In this document: positions 1 to 5,921 of the stretch, piece after piece
Numbering within the stretch: position 1 is the first letter of the stretch
Layout: each line of letters begins with the position of its first letter
NCBI GenBank assembly: GCA_038209155.1
Contig: JBBQYA010000066.1
Span: 1 to 17,641 of the forward strand
Length of the DNA: 17,641 nt
Reading direction: 5' to 3'
DNA from: JBBQYA01 sp038209155
Lineage (GTDB): Bacteria; Bacteroidota; Bacteroidia; Sphingobacteriales; Sphingobacteriaceae
Program-made: the position numbers and the translations under genes
The notes under the pieces: model-generated
Database searches by the model: none
What the model saw: only the letters and a program-made list of their open reading frames with translations
What the model was told of the DNA's origin: nothing

Positions 1-394
1 TATCTGCATCAAGTATTAATCCGATATCATAATTATCTCCTATTTGAGACATTGCCTCGTTTAATGCTTTTACTTTTGTGCTTGTTTCAAAAAAGACTTC
101 TATTACTTTTATCGGTAATGATCTTAATTTATTTAAAGTAGCTGATTGCAAACTATCCGCAATAATTACAACATCAAATAAATGTGATGGATAGTTTTGT
201 TTCAAAGCGTTTTCTGCTACTGATACAATTACATTATCCTCTTTGTAGGAAGGAATTAATACTGCAAACTTATTTTGGGGTAAATTTTGAATCTTAATTG
301 CTTTATTATTAAACAATCCTCCAATGGAAAAAAACAAAGCATATGCTACGCAAAATGCAAAGTAGCTAAAAAGAATTACTTCAATTACGAACAT
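1..394 (-). CDS. Family 2 glycosyltransferase, N-terminal part (cut by window edge)
   Basis: Reading the minus strand from the ATG at 394 gives 131 codons that stay open to the window edge. The protein starts with a hydrophobic segment (about residues 2-27) and then shows the GT-A nucleotide-binding opening FAVLIPSYKED (about 43-53) and, at the very end, LILDAD, the start of the DxD-type metal and nucleotide-sugar site. This is the usual order of a membrane-anchored family 2 glycosyltransferase. It lies 49 bases downstream of the sugar transferase gene on the same strand, so it is probably the next enzyme of an exopolysaccharide operon, adding a sugar to the lipid-linked product. Its donor and acceptor sugars cannot be told, and the C-terminus is outside the window. 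Confidence 0.85.
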   Translation of the reverse strand, partial: MFVIEVILFSYFAFCVAYALFFSIGGLFNNKAIKIQNLPQNKFAVLIPSYKEDNVIVSVAENALKQNYPSHLFDVVIIADSLQSATLNKLRSLPIKVIEVFFETSTKVKALNEAMSQIGDNYDIGLILDAD

Positions 395-443
395 GAAATT
401 AATACTTAAGTAGGAATTAAAAAAACTCTAAATAGAATTAAAA

Positions 444-1619
444 TTAAACGTTTTCTTTTTGTATTAGAGCAGGAATTGTTCTGGTTATGATAACCAAATC
501 TGTCCAAAAACTGCAATTTTTTGAATAATCATTATCTAGCATCATTCTTTCTGTTTCTGACATAAGACCACCTTTTCCTCTTTTAGATACTTGCCATAAT
601 CCAGTAATTCCAGCAGGAGCTAAAAATCTAAGAGTAAATTGATCTGTTGTGATTTTTTCTGCCTCATACAAAGGTAAAGGACGATTACCAACTATGGACA
701 TATCGCCTTTTAAAACATTAAATAATTGAGGTAATTCGTCAATACTTGTATTTCTGATAAAGTTTCCAATTTTAGTTACTCGAGGATCATTTGCAATTTT
801 AATAAAACTGGGCTCATTGCTTTCTCTACGTTGTTTTAAATGTAATTTCTCACAAATAGCATCACCATCAAGATATAATATTGATTGACAAGAAACATTA
901 TTTTGAACACAATATTCACATCTTTTGGACGAGGTTTCTGATTTCTCTAAATTATTGTATTGGTTCATGTGTTTAATATCTTTCAACATGTGATCTGCAC
1001 CAACTCGCATGGATCTAAATTTAAAAAAATCGAATACTTTGTAACCCGTTCCAACTCTTTTTGAGGAATAAAATACAGGACCTTTAGATTCCAATGCTAT
1101 AATCGCAGAAACCAATAAAAACAAAGGAGATAAAAGAATTAAAGTGACGGAAGAAAACACAATATCAAAAATTCTTTTCATCACCGGAGTGCGGTAGTTT
1201 GTTTTAATCTGGTTCTCATTCGAAGTGTTTTTCAGTACCCTTCCACTATTATTAATTAGGTAATTAACTCTTAAATCAAAGTCTTCTCTTTTAAAATTAG
1301 GTTCGAAAATTTCAGAAAAACCTTCTGTTAAGGTAATTCTTCTGATATGATGAGTAATCTTTTCAGTAATAAATATAAATGGAATCTGAGATGTGGTTAG
1401 ATTAGATTTTAAAACTTTACAAAGTGGAATTCCGCTTGGACTATCATATTCTCCGGTAGAAACAATTGCTTCTACAGTATTTTCTTTTTCTATCCAAGCC
1501 TCAAATTGAAAAGCATCTTCAAATAAAAACACAATATAGTCTTCGTTGAAAATATTTATAAAATCCTGTGCTTGAGCAGGATTACTATTTATGTAAGCTA
1601 TTCTTTGTTTGGAAACCAT
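444..1619 (-). CDS. Undecaprenyl-phosphate sugar transferase with degenerate receiver N-terminus
   Basis: This 391-residue protein has two parts. Residues about 5-125 have the fold signature of a response-regulator receiver but lack its chemistry: the acidic pair is N11/S12, the phospho-acceptor position is T55, and the conserved Lys-Pro is E106-P107. Residues about 146-391 are a bacterial sugar transferase (WcaJ/EpsL type): a membrane anchor at 149-175, KFRSM at 200-204, DPRVTKIGNFIRNTSIDELP at 278-297, GDMSIVGNRPLPLYE at 305-319 and GITGLWQVSKRG at 337-348. Such enzymes move a sugar-1-phosphate from a nucleotide sugar onto undecaprenyl phosphate at the inner membrane. Between KFRSM and DPR is an insert with four cysteines (C234, C237, C244, C256). 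It follows a genuine response regulator by 6 bases. Substrate unknown. Confidence 0.9.
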   Translation of the reverse strand: MVSKQRIAYINSNPAQAQDFINIFNEDYIVFLFEDAFQFEAWIEKENTVEAIVSTGEYDSPSGIPLCKVLKSNLTTSQIPFIFITEKITHHIRRITLTEGFSEIFEPNFKREDFDLRVNYLINNSGRVLKNTSNENQIKTNYRTPVMKRIFDIVFSSVTLILLSPLFLLVSAIIALESKGPVFYSSKRVGTGYKVFDFFKFRSMRVGADHMLKDIKHMNQYNNLEKSETSSKRCEYCVQNNVSCQSILYLDGDAICEKLHLKQRRESNEPSFIKIANDPRVTKIGNFIRNTSIDELPQLFNVLKGDMSIVGNRPLPLYEAEKITTDQFTLRFLAPAGITGLWQVSKRGKGGLMSETERMMLDNDYSKNCSFWTDLVIITRTIPALIQKENV

Positions 1620-1625
1620 AGGTTT

Positions 1626-2012
1626 TTAGGCGTAAGTTTTATCTACTCTTTTAAGTAAGTTATTTACTCTTATATCTAGTTCTTGAGGATTAAATGGTTT
1701 TACCATATAATCGTCTGCACCAGAGCAAAGAAATTTTATTTTATCGGTGCTGTTTTCATTACTTGATAGTATGATAAGAGGAATGTCTTTAAAAAATCCA
1801 CTTGATTGTTTCTGCTTCATAAATTCAAAGCCGTCCATTTCTGGCATTAAAACATCGGATACAATTACATCAGGTAAATTTCCTTCTTGCATCCAGGCTA
1901 ATGCTTCTTTACCATTTGGCTTATTTATAACGTTATACTTTTTTTCAAAAATATACTCTAATATGCTGAGAATAGATTTTTCATCATCAATTGCTAATAA
2001 TATTTTTTTCAT
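1626..2012 (-). CDS. Single-domain response regulator (CheY-like receiver)
   Basis: This is a 128-residue protein made of one receiver domain with no output domain. All key residues are seen: acidic pair D9/D10, phospho-acceptor D53 in VSDVLMPEMDG, Ser at 83-84 in IILSS, and K105 in MVKPF. It should be phosphorylated by a histidine kinase, which is not in this window. It is the first gene of a minus-strand unit and its stop lies 6 bases before the sugar transferase start, so the two are very likely cotranscribed. Because the enzyme has a receiver-like domain that cannot be phosphorylated, the simplest idea is that this protein binds or competes with that domain to set polysaccharide synthesis. 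That link is inference. Confidence 0.93.
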   Translation of the reverse strand: MKKILLAIDDEKSILSILEYIFEKKYNVINKPNGKEALAWMQEGNLPDVIVSDVLMPEMDGFEFMKQKQSSGFFKDIPLIILSSNENSTDKIKFLCSGADDYMVKPFNPQELDIRVNNLLKRVDKTYA

Positions 2013-2116
2013 AGCTGTATTACTGAGAATGTGAATTTTATTAATTGATTTTAATTATTTTGCAAATTTACATTTACAGTTTTAATTTATTGTTAAGTGT
2101 CTGTTTCTTTTTAAAG

Positions 2117-2147
2117 CAAAAATAAAAATTTACAAAAGCTAATCCAA
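2117..2147 (-). promoter_or_regulatory. Candidate promoter of the response regulator operon
   Basis: On the minus strand TTGG (2147-2144) is followed after 19 bases by TATTTTTG (2124-2117). This fits the Bacteroidota primary sigma pattern TTTG-N19-TAnnTTTG. It would give a leader of roughly 100 bases before the ATG at 2012. A second -7 match, TAAATTTG (2070-2063), sits closer to the gene but has no -33 partner. The region is very AT-rich, so chance matches are possible. Confidence 0.45.
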
Positions 2148-2406
2148 TTTCTTTAAAGCTTTTATTAATCTTTTTTTTTATTCTATAAAATTAAACGAAA
2201 TTTTTCAATTAAGATAATCATATTTACCAAACAAAATTTCCCCTTTATAAGCATTTTACCAAAAATTGTTACATAAAAATTGATTTATTTATTTTAATCT
2301 TAATAAAATTGGTTAGTAGCATTTTATATGATACAATATTCTGCAATTTAATTTAACTTTTGTGCGCATAAATACCTTTTACACTGCTTAAAAAAACCTT
2401 TTTTAC
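2148..2406. other. Non-coding AT-rich stretch between the response regulator operon and the tRNA terminator
   Basis: I see no convincing gene on either strand. Short minus-strand ATG frames of about 16 and 23 codons exist but have no family features or ribosome binding site. The stretch is almost pure A+T with stops in all frames. It probably holds only upstream regulatory DNA of the response regulator operon. Confidence 0.6.
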
Positions 2407-2408
2407 AA

Positions 2409-2434
2409 AAAAAGCGGCAAAAAAGCCGCTTTTT
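2409..2434 (-). terminator. Rho-independent terminator of tRNA-Arg
   Basis: GCGGC (2414-2418), a six-base A loop, and GCCGC (2425-2429) form a perfect GC hairpin, extended by five A-T pairs on both sides so that a T run follows the stem in either direction. Read on the minus strand it lies 8 bases past the tRNA CCA end, where a terminator is expected. By symmetry it could also work on the plus strand. Confidence 0.9.
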
Positions 2435-2442
2435 AATTATTT

Positions 2443-2518
2443 TGGTGCACTCGAAGGGACTCGAACCCCCAACCCTCAGAGCCGAAATCTGATATTCTAT
2501 CCATTGAACTACGAATGC
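2443..2518 (-). tRNA. tRNA-Arg, anticodon UCG, CCA encoded
   Basis: The minus strand folds into a full 76-base cloverleaf. The acceptor GCATTCG pairs with CGAGTGC (one G-T), the D stem is GTTC/GAAT, the anticodon stem TCAGA/TCTGA is perfect with loop TTTCGGC, the variable loop has 5 bases, and the T arm is GGGGG-TTCGAGT-CCCTT. The anticodon is TCG, which reads CGA. A20 in the D loop and C35/G36 are the known arginine identity bases. The discriminator A is followed by a genomically encoded CCA (2445-2443). It has its own promoter and terminator and is not part of a cluster. Confidence 0.95.
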
Positions 2519-2524
2519 GAAAAT

Positions 2525-2532
2525 CAAAAGTA
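2525..2532 (-). promoter_or_regulatory. -7 element of the tRNA-Arg promoter
   Basis: TACTTTTG on the minus strand is a full match to the Bacteroidota -7 consensus TAnnTTTG and lies 6 bases upstream of the mature tRNA 5' end, so transcription would begin at or next to the first tRNA base. I see no clear -33 element at the expected spacing. Confidence 0.6.
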
Positions 2533-2595
2533 ATTATTTATTCGGATTCTTATCATCTATATGAACCTAGAATAGATTTAATAACAAAACAGAAT

Positions 2596-2603
2596 TATAT
2601 TTG
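2596..2603 (+). promoter_or_regulatory. -7 element of the thioesterase gene, implying a leaderless mRNA
   Basis: TATATTTG matches TAnnTTTG exactly and ends only 5 bases before the ATG at 2609. The start point expected 4-8 bases further on would fall on or next to the A of the ATG. The sequence between has no ribosome binding site. No clear -33 element is seen. Confidence 0.5.
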
Positions 2604-2608
2604 CCGGC

Positions 2609-3133
2609 ATGCATACATTAGAAAACAAAACTCCAAAAGACTCTTTAACTATCATGAATGAATTAGTTCTCCCTAACGATACTAATACTCTGAACAATTT
2701 AATGGGTGGGAGACTATTACATTTAATGGATATAGCTGCTGCTATTTCTGGGCAGAGACACAGTAATAGTATAGTGGTGACTGCTTCTGTGGATAATGTT
2801 TCTTTTAAACACCCAATTAAATTGGGAGAATTAGTTACAATTGAAGCAAAAGTTACGCGAGCCTTTTCCTCTTCTATGGAAATAAGATTGGATGTGTGGG
2901 CAGAAAATATCCCAACTGGGGTAAAATTAAAAAGTAATGAAGCCTATTATACTTTTGTAGCAGTAGATTCAGAAAATAAACCAAAAATAATTCCGCAAAT
3001 AATACCAGAAACAGAAGAGGAACAAAAACTATATGATGGTGCTCTAAGAAGAAGGCAATTAAGAATGATTTTAGCTGGAAAAATGACACCAAATGATGCT
3101 ACAGAATTGAAAGCATTATTTTTTCATGATTAA
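2609..3133 (+). CDS. Acyl-CoA thioesterase, hotdog fold (BACH/YciA-like)
   Basis: This 174-residue protein has one hotdog domain. The signature region PNDTNTLNNLMGG (residues 22-34), followed by LMDIAA with D41, is the loop and central helix of acyl-CoA hydrolases of the YciA/BACH group; the Asn/Asp residues there serve catalysis in that family. VDNVSFKHPIKLGE (61-74) and the long strand near 76-120 complete the fold. It should hydrolyse acyl-CoA thioesters to free acid and CoA in the cytoplasm; chain length preference is not readable. The C-terminal tail RRRQLRMILAGKM is common in this family in the phylum. Transcribed alone, it meets the EVE-domain gene tail to tail with 4 bases between. 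Confidence 0.88.
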   Translation: MHTLENKTPKDSLTIMNELVLPNDTNTLNNLMGGRLLHLMDIAAAISGQRHSNSIVVTASVDNVSFKHPIKLGELVTIEAKVTRAFSSSMEIRLDVWAENIPTGVKLKSNEAYYTFVAVDSENKPKIIPQIIPETEEEQKLYDGALRRRQLRMILAGKMTPNDATELKALFFHD

Positions 3134-3137
3134 TATC

Positions 3138-3545
3138 TTAATTTTCTGAAAGCATAATTATTCGATCGAATTCTATATTTGTTAATTTCATAACCGAAAG
3201 TCTCCCTTGTTTTACTAAGCCTATTTGCGTTAATTGTTCATCTTGTTTGATTCTGCTCAGAGTTACAGGATTTTTTAGTTTGGAAACGCATTTCAAATCT
3301 ACTACAACCCAATTTTTATCTTCTGTAGTAGGGTCTTGATAAAATTCTTTTGCAACTTTTGCAATTCCGATAACTGCTTTGTCCTCATTACTATGATAAA
3401 ATAAAACAAGATCGCCCTTTTGCATTTCTCTTAAATTGTTTCTTGCTTGATAATTCCGAACTCCATCCCAGAATGTTTGTTTTTCTTCTTCAAATTTATC
3501 CCAAGAATATTTAAAAGGTTCGGATTTTACCAGCCAATAGTTCAT
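3138..3545 (-). CDS. EVE domain-containing protein (THYN1-like)
   Basis: This 135-residue protein is one EVE domain, a relative of the PUA and YTH folds. Visible landmarks are YWLVKSEP (residues 3-10), FWDGVRNYQARN (25-36) and GDLVLFYHS (44-52), which line the binding pocket for a modified base. EVE proteins are thought to read modified bases in DNA or RNA, and some are fused to restriction systems, but this one is the plain house-type form. The length is normal for the family. It shares no tight operon: 79 bases separate it from holA upstream. Nearby there is an HsdR-N-like protein, but it lies on the other strand and no methylase is present, so I do not infer a restriction system. Confidence 0.92.
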   Translation of the reverse strand: MNYWLVKSEPFKYSWDKFEEEKQTFWDGVRNYQARNNLREMQKGDLVLFYHSNEDKAVIGIAKVAKEFYQDPTTEDKNWVVVDLKCVSKLKNPVTLSRIKQDEQLTQIGLVKQGRLSVMKLTNIEFDRIIMLSEN

Positions 3546-3624
3546 AGTTGAATCAAAAATGTGTTTTGTATAATTGAAGGAAGAAAAGTTTAAGCAAAAT
3601 GTTTTACCTATAGAGCATTACTAA

Positions 3625-4644
3625 TTAAAGCATTAATTTCACTAATAACTCTTTTAATAAGTCACCTTCTTTATATTCACCTGTTGAATTAACTCCTTTA
3701 GATTTTAAATCATACTCATACAAGAGATAAATCGCTTTTTGAACTTGTGGAAAATTATAATTTCTAGCCGCTAAATGGTAATCTTTTAAAAAATAGGGAT
3801 TGACTTTTAATACTGATGCTATTTTTTGATCTCCCTCTTTTGCAACTGAATGGTAAGCTAAAAGCTTAATAAAATAATTAATGATTGAACTAAGGGACAT
3901 TAAAATATTATTTTGCTTTGGATTTGCTGCAAAGTAAACTGCAATTTGTTGTGCTCGAAAAAGATCACGCTTACCAATTGCTTTTTGCAATTCAAAAACA
4001 TTATATTCTTTACTTATTCCAATGTTTTTTTCTATATCATTTGTAGAGATTTTATTTGCGGTTCCACAAACCAAAATTAATTTATCCAATTCATTGACAA
4101 TTTTAGATAAATCATTTCCTAAATATTCAGCTAAAAGATTAGAGGCATTTTGATCGATTTTTGCCTTTTTAGAAGCCAAATAATTATTAATCCATTCTGG
4201 GATTGCATCATCATACAATTTTTTTGTAGTAATGATTTCTGCATGTTTATCAAGTATTTTTGCAAATTTTAATCTTTTGTCCAATGATCCATATTTATAA
4301 CAAAAAACTAAAATGGTGGATTTTAATGGGTTCTGTAAATATGCAATGAGAGGATCTTTATCCTCCTCCACTTTGAACTTGATATGCTGGGCTTCTTTTA
4401 CAATAATAACCTGATGATCAGACATCATTGGAAACCTTCTGGCAGCATTTAGAATGGTCATAATGTCTGTGTCTTTTCCGTAAAATACACTTTGATTAAA
4501 AGATTTTTCTGCTGGGGACAAAACATTATCTTCAATAAAATCACTTAGTTGATCAATATAAAATGCTTCCTCTCCTTGAAAAAAATAAACAGGAGAATAT
4601 TCCTTTTTTCTGATTTTTGCTAATAAATCCGACACTTGTTTCAT
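3625..4644 (-). CDS. holA: DNA polymerase III subunit delta
   Basis: This 339-residue protein has the length and features of the clamp-loader delta subunit: the opening PVYFFQGEEAFYIDQLSDFI (residues 18-37), an AAA+-like domain lacking the Walker A ATP site, PEWINNYLASKK after it, the helix GNDLSKIVNELDKL and the C-terminal collar region with QKAIGKRD and LLYEYDLKSKGVNS. Delta opens the sliding clamp ring so that it can be loaded on primed DNA. The ATG at 4644 is preceded by TATCTTTT, a 7 of 8 match to the -7 consensus, 11 bases upstream. It is divergent from the HsdR-N-like gene, with only 55 bases between the starts. Confidence 0.93.
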   Translation of the reverse strand: MKQVSDLLAKIRKKEYSPVYFFQGEEAFYIDQLSDFIEDNVLSPAEKSFNQSVFYGKDTDIMTILNAARRFPMMSDHQVIIVKEAQHIKFKVEEDKDPLIAYLQNPLKSTILVFCYKYGSLDKRLKFAKILDKHAEIITTKKLYDDAIPEWINNYLASKKAKIDQNASNLLAEYLGNDLSKIVNELDKLILVCGTANKISTNDIEKNIGISKEYNVFELQKAIGKRDLFRAQQIAVYFAANPKQNNILMSLSSIINYFIKLLAYHSVAKEGDQKIASVLKVNPYFLKDYHLAARNYNFPQVQKAIYLLYEYDLKSKGVNSTGEYKEGDLLKELLVKLML

Positions 4645-4687
4645 TCGGCTAAAATAAAAGATAATGATTCAATAGCAGAGTAAAATC

Positions 4688-4695
4688 TATATTTG
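4688..4695 (+). promoter_or_regulatory. -7 element before the HsdR-N-like gene, start-codon proximal
   Basis: TATATTTG, the same octamer as before the thioesterase, ends 4 bases before the ATG at 4700. The transcript would be leaderless from 4700 or have a leader of about 10 bases if translation begins at the in-frame ATG at 4712. No clear -33 element is seen. Confidence 0.48.
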
Positions 4696-4699
4696 TTTG

Positions 4700-5164
4700 A
4701 TGTTTTCTAAAATGATTCCTCTAAACCTACCGACTATAGCTATTAAATTGAAAGAGGAAGACGGAAAAACATATATTTTAGATTCGCTCAGAAAAAAATA
4801 TCTTTTGTTAACTCCTGAAGAATGGGTTCGGCAACATATTATCCACTATTTAATTCACGAAAAAAAATATCCTAAAGGATTAATAAAACTGGAAACTGGT
4901 CTTTATCTAAATACGCTACAAAAAAGAGCAGATGTTTTAATTTCAAATTCAGAAGGATTACCTTTCATGGTGGTAGAATGTAAAGCTCCAGAAATCAAAA
5001 TCAATCAAAAGGTATTTGATCAAATAGCACGTTACAATTATATTTATAAGGCAAAATATTTATTCGTTACTAATGGTATCAATCATTTTTGTGCAGAAAT
5101 AGATCATTCGAATCATTCATTTCAATTTATAACCGAAATTCCAAATTATAAGCTAAGCCAATAA
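4700..5164 (+). CDS. Stand-alone HsdR N-terminal-like (PD-(D/E)XK fold) protein
   Basis: The 154-residue product matches the N-terminal nuclease fold of type I restriction subunit R, as a single domain without helicase. Putative PD-(D/E)XK residues are E65 in IKLETGLYL, D78 in RADVLI, and E93/K95 in VVECKAPE, with Q108 in FDQIARYN, a QxxxY motif seen in this nuclease group. All active-site residues are present, so it may cut or bind DNA. No HsdM, HsdS or helicase is in the window. It sits back to back with holA and one base before the DUF218 gene; from memory, this placement beside holA recurs in Bacteroidota, which would suggest a housekeeping role. The start could be TTG 4697, ATG 4700 or ATG 4712; I chose 4700 because the promoter blocks longer forms. 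Confidence 0.8.
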   Translation: MFSKMIPLNLPTIAIKLKEEDGKTYILDSLRKKYLLLTPEEWVRQHIIHYLIHEKKYPKGLIKLETGLYLNTLQKRADVLISNSEGLPFMVVECKAPEIKINQKVFDQIARYNYIYKAKYLFVTNGINHFCAEIDHSNHSFQFITEIPNYKLSQ

Positions 5165-5165
5165 T

Positions 5166-5921
5166 ATGTTTTTTATTATTTCTAAATTACTTTCTTTCTT
5201 AATTTCTCCCATCTTATGGATATTGGGATTTATAGTTTGGAGTATTTTAGTTAAAAATAATACTACACGAAAAAAGATTTTGGTTTCAATTTTCGTCTTA
5301 ATTTTTTTGTTTACCAATAGAGCATTTTTGAATTTGTTTGTTTCTGGATTTGAAATTCCTCCAACTCAAATTCAAAATCAAAAATATGAGTCTGGTATAG
5401 TTTTAGGCGGATATTCTAGTTTTCAAGAAAATGTAAACAGATTGCAATTCTCAGAAACATCCGACCGCTTATTTCAAACTATTGTTTTATATAAAAGGGG
5501 TATAATTTCAAAAATAATATTAACTGGTGGAAGTGGAAGTTTATTACAAACGAACAAAGAATCTTTATATGCAAAAAAATATTTAATAGAAATAGGTATT
5601 CCAGAAATTGATATTATTTCGGATCCTGAATCTAAAAACACCATTGAAAATGCAATAAATACTAAAAGAATATTAGATTCATTAGACTTCAAAAAACCTC
5701 AATTACTTATTACTTCAGCTTCACACATGCGAAGAAGTATGGCTTGTTTTGAAAAACAAAATGTATATGTAATTCCATTTAGTGTAAATGCAATGACAAA
5801 TACTTCTACTCCAAATTTAGAATTTTATTTAGTTCCACAGATTTGGGTACTCATCAATTGGGAAAAGTTAATCCATGAATGGGCAGGATATATTGCTTAT
5901 AAATTAACCGGAAAAATTTAA
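5166..5921 (+). CDS. DUF218 membrane protein (ElyC/SanA/YdcF family)
   Basis: This 251-residue protein begins with two membrane helices (about residues 8-29 and 37-58), followed by a DUF218 domain. The landmarks are GIVLGGY (77-83), ILTGGSG (118-124), SDPESKNTIENA (152-163) and ITSASHMRRSM (182-192). In the family, this domain lies outside the cytoplasmic membrane and affects envelope polysaccharide or peptidoglycan precursor metabolism (ElyC, SanA); the reaction is not established. It starts one base after the HsdR-N-like stop codon, so the two are cotranscribed and probably translationally coupled. Its stop codon touches that of valS, which runs towards it, leaving no room for a terminator between them. 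Confidence 0.85.
   Translation: MFFIISKLLSFLISPILWILGFIVWSILVKNNTTRKKILVSIFVLIFLFTNRAFLNLFVSGFEIPPTQIQNQKYESGIVLGGYSSFQENVNRLQFSETSDRLFQTIVLYKRGIISKIILTGGSGSLLQTNKESLYAKKYLIEIGIPEIDIISDPESKNTIENAINTKRILDSLDFKKPQLLITSASHMRRSMACFEKQNVYVIPFSVNAMTNTSTPNLEFYLVPQIWVLINWEKLIHEWAGYIAYKLTGKI

Noticed and set aside
1747..2034. Plus-strand frame of 95 codons opposite the response regulator
   Set aside because: It is a shadow of the receiver gene; the minus strand shows all receiver motifs and the plus product has no family features.
2148..2400. Small minus-strand frames of 16 and 23 codons
   Set aside because: No ribosome site, no recognisable features and rich in stops; likely chance.
3138..5164. EVE-domain protein plus HsdR-N-like protein as a modification-dependent restriction system
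   Set aside because: They are on different strands, separated by holA, with no methylase, specificity or helicase subunit; both are common as single housekeeping genes.
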